Below, piece after piece: positions 1-8,433 of a stretch of DNA of 64,000 nucleotides (the stretch's first letter is position 1; the number at the start of each line of letters is the position of its first letter). The stretch is from Rhizobium lentis (GTDB lineage: Bacteria > Pseudomonadota > Alphaproteobacteria > Rhizobiales > Rhizobiaceae). The notes under the pieces are model-generated. The model did no database searches. It was not told the DNA's origin and worked only from the letters and a program-made list of their open reading frames with translations. Location: contig NZ_JACHBD010000010.1 in NCBI RefSeq assembly GCF_014200175.1, forward strand, positions 124,001-188,000. Direction: 5' to 3'. Made by a program: the position numbers and the translations under genes.

Positions 1-1250
1 AGCGCTTCCTCGGCAATGAGCATGACCCGGCCAAGTGGTCGCAGGTCATGGATATCCTCGACGTCTGGTTCGATTCGGGGTCGACGCACACCTTCACGCT
101 GGAAGACCGCCCGGACCTGAAGTGGCCGGCCGATCTCTATCTCGAGGGCTCCGACCAGCATCGCGGTTGGTTCCATTCCTCGCTCCTGGAATCGGCTGCC
201 ACCCGCGGCCGCGCGCCTTACGACGCCGTCCTCACCCATGGCTTCACCATGGATGAGAAGGGCGAGAAGATGTCGAAGTCGAAGGGCAACGTCACCTCGC
301 CGCAGGAAGTGATGAAGGACGCCGGCGCCGATATCCTGCGCCTTTGGGTGATGACCTCGGACTATGCCGACGACCTGCGCGTCGGCAAGACGATCATCCA
401 GACCAATGTCGATGCCTATCGCAAGCTGCGCAACACCATCCGCTGGATGCTCGGCACGCTGGCGCACGACAAGGGCGAGGAGATCGCGCTTGCCGATCTG
501 CCGGAGCTGGAGCAGCTGATGCTGCATCGGCTTGCCGAGCTCGATCAGCTCGTGCGCGAAAACTACGACGCTTTCGACTTCAAGAAGATCGCCCGCGCGC
601 TCATCGATTTTGCCAATGTCGAACTCTCGGCCTTCTACTTCGACGTCCGCAAGGATGCGCTCTATTGTGACGCGCCCTCGAGCCTGCGCCGGCGCGCCAG
701 CCTGCACGTCATCCGCCAGATCTTCGATTGCATGGTGACCTGGCTTGCCCCGATGTTGCCCTTCACCACCGAGGAGGCCTGGCTGTCGCGCAATCCGTCC
801 GCCGTTTCCGTGCATCTGGAGCAGTTCGCCACCGTTGCCAAGGAATGGCGCAACGATGCCCTGGCCGAGAAGTGGAAGAAGATCCGCGCCGTGCGTTCGG
901 TTGTAACCGGCGCGCTGGAAATCGAGCGCAAGGACAAGCGCATCGGCTCCTCGCTGGAAGCAGCTCCCGTCGTCCATATCGCCGATGCCGAGCTTCGCAA
1001 GGCGCTCGCGGGTCAGGACTTCAGTGAGGTCTGCATCACTTCGGGCATCACAATCAAGGCAGACGTCGGTCCGGCGGAAGCCTTCCGCCTGGCCGAAGTG
1101 GCTGACGTCGCCGTCGTGCCGAAGCTCGCTGAAGGTGTCAAATGCGCGCGTTCCTGGCGCATCACCACCGATGTCGGCTCCGATCCTGATTATCCCGACG
1201 TCTCGGCGCGCGACGCTGCGGCATTGCGCGAACTCGGCATCCGCGCCTGA
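1..1250 (+). CDS. ileS: Isoleucyl-tRNA synthetase, C-terminal part (5' end outside window)
   Basis: Charges tRNA-Ile with isoleucine in the cytoplasm. The frame is open from base 3 with no start codon in the window, so about 415 residues of a protein of usually 900-1000 are visible. The class I signature KMSKS lies at 267-281, preceded by DVWFDSGS near 60, and is followed by the helical anticodon-binding domain (about 380-900). The extreme C-terminus corresponds to the zinc domain of other bacterial IleRS but keeps only one of the usual four cysteines (KCARSW near 1140-1157). No neighbour is obviously functionally linked. The identity is secure; only the start is missing. Confidence 0.97.
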   Translation, partial: RFLGNEHDPAKWSQVMDILDVWFDSGSTHTFTLEDRPDLKWPADLYLEGSDQHRGWFHSSLLESAATRGRAPYDAVLTHGFTMDEKGEKMSKSKGNVTSPQEVMKDAGADILRLWVMTSDYADDLRVGKTIIQTNVDAYRKLRNTIRWMLGTLAHDKGEEIALADLPELEQLMLHRLAELDQLVRENYDAFDFKKIARALIDFANVELSAFYFDVRKDALYCDAPSSLRRRASLHVIRQIFDCMVTWLAPMLPFTTEEAWLSRNPSAVSVHLEQFATVAKEWRNDALAEKWKKIRAVRSVVTGALEIERKDKRIGSSLEAAPVVHIADAELRKALAGQDFSEVCITSGITIKADVGPAEAFRLAEVADVAVVPKLAEGVKCARSWRITTDVGSDPDYPDVSARDAAALRELGIRA

Positions 1251-1381
1251 AGATATTTGCCGGGTGAATTGCCTTTATGGCGTTCATCCGGTAAAAGCTG
1301 CCTGAAAATGGCCGGATTTTTGCGTCAGGGGGACGGTTGTCCGGTTGGGCAACGATTGCACCGGTGGCTGGAAGGGTTTTC

Positions 1382-2011
1382 ATGTTCGCAACGCATTGGT
1401 TCCGTATGGGCGCCTGCCTGTCTTTTGTGGTGGCGGGATGCTCCCTGGTCTCCAGTTGCGCCAGCAGCCCGACCTACGGCACCGACAAGACCGCCATGGA
1501 GCAGCTGACTGACGACCTCGGCCAGTCGGTGTCGCTGACCGGCCCTGATCCGAAGAACAAGGGCGTCAAGTACACGCCGCGCCCGACGCTGGTGCTGCCG
1601 GCTGAGGCGCAGCGGGAGACCCTCGTTCAACCGCAGCAGACGGTTGCCAACAAGGACAATCCCCAATGGCTTGAATCGCCGGAGGAAACCCGCGCCCGCC
1701 TCGTTTCGGAGGCCGACGCGAACTCCGACAATCCGAACTACCGCTCGCCGCTCGCCAGCTCCGCCATCGAAGGCGGCCGGCGCACGACGGAAGCCCAGAC
1801 CCAGGCCTATCGCGAGGCTCGCGCGCTGCAGAAGGGCTCCTATCTCGATCAGCGCCGCTATATTTCCGATCCGCCGCCCGGTTACCGCACCGTCGACGAC
1901 CCGGCCAAGCTCGATGACCTCGGCGAGCCCGAGCTCAAGAAGCAGAAGAAGCGCAAGAAGGATGCGGCAATCGCCAACAGCGGCAAGCAGTGGTGGAACT
2001 TCCTGCAATAG
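1382..2011 (+). CDS. Predicted lipoprotein of unknown function
   Basis: 209 residues. The chosen ATG at 1382 gives a short basic N-terminus, a hydrophobic segment and two possible lipobox cysteines, VVAG-C at residue 20 and LVSS-C at residue 26, so export and lipidation by the Lgt/LspA route is likely. An in-frame ATG at 1337 would add 15 residues that spoil the signal peptide. The mature part is polar and low in hydrophobics, with a basic KKQKKRKK stretch just before the C-terminal WWNF. I recognise no domain. It faces tadA tail-to-tail with a 38-base gap and stands alone after ileS. Probably a conserved rhizobial envelope protein. Confidence 0.8.
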   Translation: MFATHWFRMGACLSFVVAGCSLVSSCASSPTYGTDKTAMEQLTDDLGQSVSLTGPDPKNKGVKYTPRPTLVLPAEAQRETLVQPQQTVANKDNPQWLESPEETRARLVSEADANSDNPNYRSPLASSAIEGGRRTTEAQTQAYREARALQKGSYLDQRRYISDPPPGYRTVDDPAKLDDLGEPELKKQKKRKKDAAIANSGKQWWNFLQ

Positions 2012-2049
2012 CGGCAAGCTCGAAGGCCGAAGATGACGCGTGCCGCGGA

Positions 2050-2523
2050 TTACGGCGCCTCCCTCTTTTGCGAAAAGAACCTCCGTAAAATCTCCGCCGA
2101 CTGCACCTCGTTGAAGCCGGAATAGACCTCCGGGACGTGGTGGCAGGTCGGCTGCGCGTAGAATCGGACGCCATTGTCGACGGCGCCGCCCTTCGGGTCC
2201 TCGGCGCCGTAATAGAGCCTGCGGATACGTGCAAACGAGATGGCTGCCGCGCACATGGTGCAAGGCTCCAGCGTCACATAGAGATCGGCGCCGGCAAGGC
2301 GCTCCTGTCCGAGCGCTTCGCAGGCGAGCCGGATCACGGCGATTTCGGCATGGGCGGTGACGTCATTGAGCTCGCGCGTGCGGTTTCCCGAGCGTGAAAC
2401 CGCAATATCGTCGATGACGACCACCGCGCCGATCGGCACTTCGCCGCGCTCGCCGGCGGCTCGCGCCTCTTCGAGCGCCATCTCCATGAAACGATTTGTC
2501 TTCACGATCGCAAGAATTTCCAC
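2050..2523 (-). CDS. tadA: tRNA-specific adenosine deaminase (TadA)
   Basis: Zinc-dependent deaminase that converts A34 of tRNA-Arg(ACG) to inosine. The catalytic HAE motif is at residues 58-60 (TAHAEIA) and the second zinc motif PCTMC at 87-91, the usual spacing for the family; total length (157) is also normal. The outermost start is GTG at 2523; a second GTG at 2505 gives a protein beginning VKTNRF, which fits the family N-terminus better, so the true start may be 2505. Neither has a strong ribosome binding site. It is transcribed divergently from the rluB-like gene at 2578, leaving only about 55-70 bases for both promoters. Confidence 0.93.
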   Translation of the reverse strand: MEILAIVKTNRFMEMALEEARAAGERGEVPIGAVVVIDDIAVSRSGNRTRELNDVTAHAEIAVIRLACEALGQERLAGADLYVTLEPCTMCAAAISFARIRRLYYGAEDPKGGAVDNGVRFYAQPTCHHVPEVYSGFNEVQSAEILRRFFSQKREAP

Positions 2524-2577
2524 TTAACCGCAGATGCGTGACCTGATAGACAGGCCCAAAAGGCAGGCAAACAACAA

Positions 2578-4569
2578 ATGACACCCAAAGACAAGCCAAA
2601 ACGCCCGGGCGCAAAGCCCTTTTCACGCGACGCCGGGGCCAAGGCCGGCCCGAAAGCGGGCGGCGCGAAGCCGGCAAAGGCTGCGGCCGCGCGCCCGGCC
2701 GCCGCCGAAACGGACGGCGAGGCCAAGGCCGAACGCATTTCCAAGGTGATGGCGCGCGCCGGCGTCGCCTCCCGCCGCGACATCGAACGCATGATCATGG
2801 AGGGCCGCGTGACGCTGAACGGCAAGGTTCTCGACACCCCGGTCGTCAACGTCACGCTTGCCGACCGGATCGAGGTCGACGGCGTGCCGATCCGCGGCAT
2901 CGAGCGCACCAGGCTGTGGCTCTATCACAAGCCGGCCGGTCTCGTGACCACCAATGCCGATCCGGAAGGGCGCCCCACCGTCTTCGACAACCTGCCGGAA
3001 GAACTGCCGCGCGTCATGTCGATCGGGCGCCTCGACATCAACACCGAAGGCCTGCTGCTGCTGACCAACGATGGCGGTCTTGCCCGGGCGCTCGAACTGC
3101 CGGCGACCGGCTGGCTGAGGCGTTACCGCGTGCGCGCCCATGGCGAGATCGATCAGGAGGCGCTCGACAAGTTGAAGGACGGCATCGCCGTCGAAGGTGT
3201 GCTCTATGGTTCGATCGAGGCGACGCTCGACCGCACACAAGGCTCGAATGTCTGGATCACCATGGGCCTTCGCGAGGGCAAGAACCGCGAAATCAAGAAC
3301 GTGCTCGGCGCCCTCGGTCTCGACGTCAACCGCCTGATCCGCATTTCCTACGGCCCGTTCCAGCTTGGCGATCTGCCGGAAGGCCATGTCATCGAAGTGC
3401 GCGGCCGTACGCTGCGAGACCAGCTCGGCCCGCGCCTCATCGAGGAAGCCAAGGCGAATTTCGACGCGCCGATCTACAATGCGCCGGCTGTTGCCGCCGA
3501 GGAAGTGGCTGAGGCCGCGTTACCGGAGAAGCGTGAGCGGCCGCGCCGGGACGAGGACAAGCGCGAGCGGGCGCTGAGCCGCCTCGACACCAAGCGGGAC
3601 GACCGCCGCGGCGCGGGGCGCAGAGATGACGACCGCCGCGACGGCGGCCGCCGGGATGACGAGAAGCCGAAGCGCTCCCAGCCGCTCGGCCAGCGCCGCA
3701 GCGCCAATGTCTGGATGGCGCCCGGCGCCCGGCCGCTCGGCGAAAAGGCAGCGGCCAAGGCTGCCAAGAACGCGCAGACCGCGCGCCGGCGCGGCGAAGA
3801 GCGGCCGGCAAAGGGTACTGGTTTCGATCGCATCGAGGATCGTCCGCGCACCCAGATCAATCGCGTGCGCGAAGAGGACGGCGAATGGATCCGCTCGAGC
3901 GAGCAGCCTCACCGTAAGGATGAGGGCGAGGGCTCCGGCCGCAAGCGCTCTTTCGGGGACCGCCCGGCGCGCGGCGAACGCCGCCCCCGCGAAGGGGCTG
4001 ACGAACGCCCGCGTGCCAGAAGCTCTGCCGGTGAAGGCCGTCCGGAGCGTCCGCGCGGCGACCGGCCTTTCGGCGATCGTCCCTCGCGTGGCGACCGGCC
4101 CTTCGGCGACAAGCCGCGCGGTGATCGCAAACCGCGTGCGGATGGCGACGAACGTCCTCGTGCCGCCAGAGCTTCCACCGGTGAGGCCCGTTCGGAGCGT
4201 CCGCGCGGCGATCGGCCTTTCGGTGACCGGCCTTCGCGTGGCGACCGTCCATTCGGCGACAAGCCTCGTGGCGACCGCAGGCCGCGCGAGGACGGAGATG
4301 GGCGTCCGCGGGCAGCCAGAAGTTTTGCTGGTGAGGGCCGCTCCGAGCGTCCGCGCGGCGAGAGATCGTTGGGCGATAAGCCTTCGGGTGACAAGCCGCG
4401 CGGCAAGAGCTTTGGCGCCAAGCCGGGCGGGGCGAAGAGTTTTTCGGGCAAGCCGAAGGGCGCCAAGCCAGCCGGCGACAGGCCGGGTGGTGACAGGCCT
4501 GCTGGCGGCCCCTCCAGAGGTGGTGCAAAAGGAAAGGGAATGACGCGCGGTGCGGATCGTCGGCGGTGA
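2578..4569 (+). CDS. rluB: RluB/RsuA-family rRNA pseudouridine synthase with long repetitive C-terminal tail
   Basis: Isomerises a uridine to pseudouridine in rRNA (RluB acts on 23S U2605). Residues 1-50 are a basic, Lys/Ala/Pro-rich leader; an S4 RNA-binding domain covers about 52-100 (ERISKVMARAGVASRR); the catalytic domain follows, with GRLDINTEG holding the catalytic Asp near residue 152. The enzyme core ends near residue 295. The remaining 370 residues are Arg/Asp/Gly/Pro-rich, with a 50-residue tandem repeat (SERPRGDRPFGDRPSRGD...) encoded by a 150-base DNA repeat from 4018. E. coli RluB is about 290 residues, so the tail is an extension, probably a disordered RNA-binding region. The last 20 bases overlap rsmD, implying co-transcription. 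Symbol is by family; RsuA/RluE subfamilies are less likely. Confidence 0.9.
   Translation: MTPKDKPKRPGAKPFSRDAGAKAGPKAGGAKPAKAAAARPAAAETDGEAKAERISKVMARAGVASRRDIERMIMEGRVTLNGKVLDTPVVNVTLADRIEVDGVPIRGIERTRLWLYHKPAGLVTTNADPEGRPTVFDNLPEELPRVMSIGRLDINTEGLLLLTNDGGLARALELPATGWLRRYRVRAHGEIDQEALDKLKDGIAVEGVLYGSIEATLDRTQGSNVWITMGLREGKNREIKNVLGALGLDVNRLIRISYGPFQLGDLPEGHVIEVRGRTLRDQLGPRLIEEAKANFDAPIYNAPAVAAEEVAEAALPEKRERPRRDEDKRERALSRLDTKRDDRRGAGRRDDDRRDGGRRDDEKPKRSQPLGQRRSANVWMAPGARPLGEKAAAKAAKNAQTARRRGEERPAKGTGFDRIEDRPRTQINRVREEDGEWIRSSEQPHRKDEGEGSGRKRSFGDRPARGERRPREGADERPRARSSAGEGRPERPRGDRPFGDRPSRGDRPFGDKPRGDRKPRADGDERPRAARASTGEARSERPRGDRPFGDRPSRGDRPFGDKPRGDRRPREDGDGRPRAARSFAGEGRSERPRGERSLGDKPSGDKPRGKSFGAKPGGAKSFSGKPKGAKPAGDRPGGDRPAGGPSRGGAKGKGMTRGADRRR
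4018..4370 (+). repeat. 150-base tandem repeat inside the rluB-like tail
   Basis: Segments starting at 4018, 4168 and 4318 align with an exact 150-base period. Landmarks are CGGAGCGTCCGCGCGG at 4043 and 4193 and a near copy at 4343. Two full units and a partial third are visible, and they differ mostly at synonymous positions. The unit encodes about 50 residues rich in Arg, Gly, Asp and Pro. The frame is kept in every unit, so copy number could vary without breaking the gene. Confidence 0.85.
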
Positions 4570-5110
4570 GTTTCGCGGACGGCCTCTTGCCGTGCCAAAA
4601 TCCAACGATATCCGGCCGACTGCCGACCGGACGCGCGAGAGCCTGTTCAATATATTGAGCCATGCCTATCCGGAATGCGTCGACGGCACCCGGATCCTCG
4701 ATCTTTTTGCCGGAACCGGCGCCGTCGGCCTCGAAGCCGTGTCGCGCGGCTGTCGCCATGCGCTCTTCGTCGAAAACAGCGTCGAGGGCAGGGCGCTGCT
4801 CTGGGAAAACATCGACGCACTCGGCCTGCACGGCCGCACGCGCATCCTGCGCCGCGATGCGACCGATCTCGGCAGCGTCGGCAATCTCGAAGCCTTCGAC
4901 GTGCTGTTTGCCGATCCGCCCTATGGCAAGGGGCTCGGTGAAAAGGCGATGGCGGCGGCGGCCGAAGGCGGCTGGCTGAGACCGGGCGCGATTGCGGTGC
5001 TCGAAGAGCGCGCCGACGTTGTCGTTTCCGTGCATCCTTCCTATGTTTTCCTCGAAGACCGCATCTTCGGCGATACCAGGGTGCATTTCTTCCGGTATCA
5101 GCCGCAATAA
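4550..5110 (+). CDS. rsmD: 16S rRNA (guanine-966-N2)-methyltransferase
   Basis: Methylates G966 of 16S rRNA using S-adenosylmethionine. The start is GTG at 4550, which gives the conserved N-terminus MRIVGGEFRG and overlaps the end of the rluB-like gene by 20 bases; a purine-rich GGAAAGGGA at 4531-4539 can serve as ribosome binding site. The SAM-binding motif LDLFAGTGAVGLEA is at about residues 50-63 and the N6/N2-methylase motif DPPY near 122-125. Length (186) is typical. Coupling with a pseudouridine synthase makes this a small rRNA-modification operon; the patatin gene follows after 13 bases. Confidence 0.95.
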   Translation: MRIVGGEFRGRPLAVPKSNDIRPTADRTRESLFNILSHAYPECVDGTRILDLFAGTGAVGLEAVSRGCRHALFVENSVEGRALLWENIDALGLHGRTRILRRDATDLGSVGNLEAFDVLFADPPYGKGLGEKAMAAAAEGGWLRPGAIAVLEERADVVVSVHPSYVFLEDRIFGDTRVHFFRYQPQ

Positions 5111-5123
5111 GCGGGGGCGGGGC

Positions 5124-6005
5124 GTGCAGCAGGCAGAATTCATCAGCCCGAAACTGCCCGCGATCAGCGACCTTCCGACGGTCGCGGTCGCTTTCGGCGG
5201 CGGCGGTGCGCGCGGACTTGCCCACATCCATATCATCGAGACGCTCGACGAACTCGGCATCCGCCCGGTGGCGATATCGGGCTCGTCGATGGGGGCGATC
5301 ATGGGGGCGGGTATGGCCGCCGGCATGTCGGGGGCCGAAATCCGCGAACATGCGCTGACGACCGTCGGCAACAAGACGGCGGTCGTCGCCCGCATCTGGG
5401 GCCTGAGGCCGGCGACGGTGCGCGATGCGGTGGCCAAGGGCATCCGCATCGGCCAGTTCAATCTGGAGCGGATCCTCAAGGCCTTCCTGCCGTCCGAACT
5501 GCCGGCCCGCTTTGAGGATCTGTTGGTGCCGATGAAGGTCATCACCACGGATTATTACGGGCAGAACGAGGTCATCATCGAAGACGGCGAGCTGTTTCCG
5601 GCGCTCGCCGCCTCATCCGCTATCCCCGCCGTCTTCATGCCGGTGCGCCTGCGCGGCCGGGTGATGATCGACGGCGGCATCAGCAATCCGGTGCCCTATG
5701 AACCCCTGATGGATCTTGCCGATATCGTCGTCGGCATCGATGTCGTCGGCGCGCCGGAAGGCGACGGCACCCATATTCCGAACCGCATGGAGAGCATCTT
5801 CGGCTCCGGCCAGTTGATGATGCAGACGGCGATCTCGCTGAAGCTGAAACTCTGCCAGCCGCACATCTTCCTGCGCCCGACGGTCGGCCGCACCGGCGTC
5901 ATGGATTTTTTGAAGGCCCGCGACGTGCTGGCCATGTCGGTCGGCGTCAAGGACGAGCTGAAATTCGCCCTTGACCGGGAAATCGAAGCGCGGCTGAAGC
6001 GCTGA
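5124..6005 (+). CDS. Patatin-like phospholipase
   Basis: Predicted serine lipid acyl hydrolase with a Ser-Asp dyad. From the GTG at 5124 the protein is 293 residues; an upstream in-frame start at 4992 lies inside rsmD and would add unrelated residues. The oxyanion loop GGGGARG is near residues 23-29, the nucleophile motif GSSMG near 52-56, and the catalytic Asp motif DGG near 183. No signal peptide is seen, so a cytoplasmic or membrane-associated enzyme related to the RssA family is likely. It follows rsmD after 13 bases and is probably on the same transcript. Substrate unknown. Confidence 0.9.
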   Translation: MQQAEFISPKLPAISDLPTVAVAFGGGGARGLAHIHIIETLDELGIRPVAISGSSMGAIMGAGMAAGMSGAEIREHALTTVGNKTAVVARIWGLRPATVRDAVAKGIRIGQFNLERILKAFLPSELPARFEDLLVPMKVITTDYYGQNEVIIEDGELFPALAASSAIPAVFMPVRLRGRVMIDGGISNPVPYEPLMDLADIVVGIDVVGAPEGDGTHIPNRMESIFGSGQLMMQTAISLKLKLCQPHIFLRPTVGRTGVMDFLKARDVLAMSVGVKDELKFALDREIEARLKR

Positions 6006-6009
6006 AGCA

Positions 6010-6468
6010 TTACTGGGCGTGGCCTTCATGGCCTCCGCCCGCGTCATCCGATGCTTCGTTCATCATCATCATCACCGTGCCCTCGAAGCTTGAGAGCAGT
6101 GCAAGCGCGGGGGGATCGATGTTTGCCTCGGCATCGCGCAGTTTCGCAGCCAGCGCGGCCGCGTCATTCGCCGGGAGCCCGATCTTTTGCAGCGTACCGG
6201 CATCCTTCAGGCTATCGCCGCTGCAGAGATAGATGCTCCAGCCGTGATGCGTCCTCTTCAACAGGGCGCGTCCGCCGCGTCCGTCCTGCCGCCAGCCGAC
6301 GATCGCCCAATCGGCCTGAACGGCGACGACCGGCGTGAGCTCCAGGGGCTTGTCCGCCGTTTCGAACATCAGCTTCAGCCTTGCCGGGATCACCTGCTGC
6401 GGATCGTCGTCCGCGGACGCCATGGATGCGAAGAGCATGCAGGCAAGAAGAGCAATGATCGACTTCAT
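6010..6468 (-). CDS. Small periplasmic protein of a metal (copper?) uptake cluster
   Basis: 152 residues with a clear Sec signal peptide (MKSIIALLACMLFASMASA, cleavage about residue 19). The mature part has a single Cys, a central DWAIVGWRQDGRGG segment and a C-terminal methionine run (MMMM) followed by a His-rich end (GGGHEGHAQ) that could bind metal. Small proteins of this kind next to PepSY membrane proteins are often annotated as copper-uptake-associated; I take that role from memory and context and cannot prove it. It is the last gene of a three-gene minus-strand cluster, 13 bases after the PepSY gene. Confidence 0.7.
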   Translation of the reverse strand: MKSIIALLACMLFASMASADDDPQQVIPARLKLMFETADKPLELTPVVAVQADWAIVGWRQDGRGGRALLKRTHHGWSIYLCSGDSLKDAGTLQKIGLPANDAAALAAKLRDAEANIDPPALALLSSFEGTVMMMMNEASDDAGGGHEGHAQ

Positions 6469-6481
6469 CTCTTGGTCTCCT

Positions 6482-7855
6482 TCAGGCGAGAACGCGTTTC
6501 AATACGGGCACGAAGCGCACGACGATCTGGTCGAAGGCGATCATGACGACAATGGCAAGCCCGCTCATCGGGAAAGCGACGGCGAAGATAGCGGTAATCA
6601 CCCATAGGCCGTGGTAGACCGAGCGCCTTGGCGGCATGGGTGGCACGCCGAGCCGGCCCGCCGGGCGCCGTTTCCACCACATGACGACTGCTGTCACGCA
6701 GCTGAGCACAATGGCCAGGCAGGTTGCGAGCATCAGCAACTGGTTGAAACGCCCCCATTCCTGTCCCTGGTGGACATTGATGCCCCATTCGATCGCCTTG
6801 CCGAGGAGCGGATACTGGCCGAAGCCGATATCGATCAGCGGTTTGCCGGAATACTGGTCGATATGGATGGTGCGTTCGTCTGCGAGATCGTCGGGATAAA
6901 GCGAGGCGGTATAGACGCCGGTCTCGTCGGAGGGGATCGCCATGTCGAAACCCGGCGCCATGCCCAGCCGCCTGGCGATCTCCACGGCCCTGTCGAGCCC
7001 GATCGGCCTGGCCGATTGCGCTGCGGCGATATCGGAAAGCGGAACCGGCGCTTTCTCGACGATCCAGCCGCTCTTCGGCAGGATGTCCTCGGTGACTTTC
7101 TGCGACTTCGGCACGTCGTCCCAGAGCTGGACGGGATAGCCGAGGCCGTGTTCGGTCAGCCAGGCATTGGCATTCGTGCCCCAATAGCCCGACCACGGCA
7201 TGCCTGTGATCGCCAGGAAGAAGATCAGCAGGCCGGCAAAAGCCCCTGTCACCGCATGCAGATCACGCCAGAAAACCCGGCGCCCCGGCGTTCCCCGCAC
7301 GCTGACGACGCCACCCGTCTGGCGGCGCGGCCACCAGAGATAAATGCCGGTCGCGACCAGCACCATGGCAAAGCCGCCGGCGATCTCGATCAGCCGGTTC
7401 GCCGCCTTGCCAAAATAGGCGAGGCTGTGGATACGCTTGACGACATAATTGAACTCGTCCGTCGACCCGACCACATCGAGCACCTTGCCATCATAGGGAT
7501 TGACGAAGACCAGCATTGCGCCGGCATCTCCGGAGAGGGTGACAATGGCCGATCGTTCGGGTCCGGCCGGGTCCTTGTAGGCGGTCGCCGTCGAGCCCGG
7601 CACGGCGGCGGCGGCGATCGCAGCAACCCTCTCCGCCGGCAGCGCCTGGCCGGCCGGCTGGACAATGTAGCGGTGGGCGAAGACGGTGCTGTTGATCTCG
7701 TCCTTGAAGAGATAAAGCGACCCGGTCACGGCCAGATTGAGCATGAAGGGAATGACGAGAAGCCCGGCAAAGAAATGCCAGCGCCAGATGGCGCGGTAGA
7801 GCGAAACGCCACTGGCGGCGTGCTGCTCCGGTTCGGCGGCAGTAATAGTCGACAT
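6482..7855 (-). CDS. PepSY-associated transmembrane protein (PiuB-like)
   Basis: 457 residues from the ATG at 7855; the frame extends upstream to 7939, but the residues MSTITAAEPE begin the family-like part and 7856-7945 carries a hairpin. Four or more transmembrane segments are visible: LYRAIWRWHFFAGLLVIPF near the start, one near residues 155-175, GLLIFFLAITGMPWSG in the middle, and two at the C-terminus. PepSY-like periplasmic domains lie between them. The family includes PiuB-type membrane proteins linked to iron-siderophore or copper uptake, where they may reduce or release the metal. It sits between a DUF2946-like and a small periplasmic protein, which favours copper. Confidence 0.87.
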   Translation of the reverse strand: MSTITAAEPEQHAASGVSLYRAIWRWHFFAGLLVIPFMLNLAVTGSLYLFKDEINSTVFAHRYIVQPAGQALPAERVAAIAAAAVPGSTATAYKDPAGPERSAIVTLSGDAGAMLVFVNPYDGKVLDVVGSTDEFNYVVKRIHSLAYFGKAANRLIEIAGGFAMVLVATGIYLWWPRRQTGGVVSVRGTPGRRVFWRDLHAVTGAFAGLLIFFLAITGMPWSGYWGTNANAWLTEHGLGYPVQLWDDVPKSQKVTEDILPKSGWIVEKAPVPLSDIAAAQSARPIGLDRAVEIARRLGMAPGFDMAIPSDETGVYTASLYPDDLADERTIHIDQYSGKPLIDIGFGQYPLLGKAIEWGINVHQGQEWGRFNQLLMLATCLAIVLSCVTAVVMWWKRRPAGRLGVPPMPPRRSVYHGLWVITAIFAVAFPMSGLAIVVMIAFDQIVVRFVPVLKRVLA

Positions 7856-7914
7856 GAGAATGGATCCGAATCCACGGGCGACTGCGGGAGCGCAGCTCGG
7901 CCGGCGTTGAAAGG

Positions 7915-7940
7915 CGTGTTGCGGCGCCTGCCGCAACACG
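7915..7940. terminator. Perfect 11-bp hairpin between the DUF2946-like and PepSY genes
   Basis: CGTGTTGCGGC at 7915-7925 and its exact reverse complement at 7930-7940 enclose a GCCT loop. On the minus strand the stem is followed only by CCTTTC, so it is a weak intrinsic terminator, or an mRNA processing or attenuation site that sets relative expression of the two genes. Confidence 0.5.
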
Positions 7941-7945
7941 GGAGT

Positions 7946-8368
7946 TCAGGCAGGGATAGGATCGGAAGGGGGCGCGCGAGGGCCGGTATTGGGCGCAAAG
8001 AGCTGGCGATGGAAGGCCCCGGCCCGGATCGGCAATTCAACCGCAACTGCAAAGCCGATCGGCGCGCCGGCCACATCCGTCGGCGCCGGCAGCAGTGTGG
8101 CGGCGCCGATCCGGCAGGCTTCGCAGCCATGCGAATGCGCCTTGTCGTGCTCGCCGGTGCCGGATTTGTCGGTGCCTGACTCATCCGCAACGGTCACACA
8201 AAGCGTCGGCAGGGTCCCGTCCGGAAGGACGTATTGGGCGAGCTCGGCCGGATCGAACGCGGCGGCGGCAGCAGCGGGGGCCTGGTGGGCGATCCCGACG
8301 AAAACAAGCGCGACGGCGCACAGGATGCGCAGTGCCCATTGCTCGATCTGTTTCGCCCGCCTGATCAA
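7946..8368 (-). CDS. DUF2946-like small exported protein with Cys/His motif
   Basis: 140 residues. The N-terminal hydrophobic segment (ALRILCAVALVFVGIAHQAPA) is a signal peptide or anchor. The centre has HDKAHSHGCEAC, a His/Cys-rich motif typical of DUF2946 proteins found in copper-related loci, followed by LLPAP. The C-terminus is poorly conserved. It is the first gene of the metal cluster on the minus strand; 65 bases separate its start from the end of the EVE gene. The family call rests on the motif and neighbours only. Confidence 0.65.
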   Translation of the reverse strand: MIRRAKQIEQWALRILCAVALVFVGIAHQAPAAAAAAFDPAELAQYVLPDGTLPTLCVTVADESGTDKSGTGEHDKAHSHGCEACRIGAATLLPAPTDVAGAPIGFAVAVELPIRAGAFHRQLFAPNTGPRAPPSDPIPA

Positions 8369-8433
8369 ATTTCCCTCTCTGATCGCACCGATCGCGCGTT
8401 TGAATAAACGCCGCTCTCGTCAGATTCAATGCG

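Noticed and set aside
4018-4370. Tandem repeats as a possible CRISPR array
   Set aside because: The period is 150 bases, without unique spacers, and the repeats are in frame inside a gene.
3520-5548. Long minus-strand frames across the rluB-like tail and patatin gene
   Set aside because: They mirror the repetitive and G+C-rich + strand genes. Their proteins are Arg/Ala-rich without domains, while the + genes carry catalytic motifs.
6611-8179. A 522-codon + strand frame
   Set aside because: It is antisense to the PepSY and DUF2946-like genes; the minus-strand proteins have membrane segments and a signal peptide.
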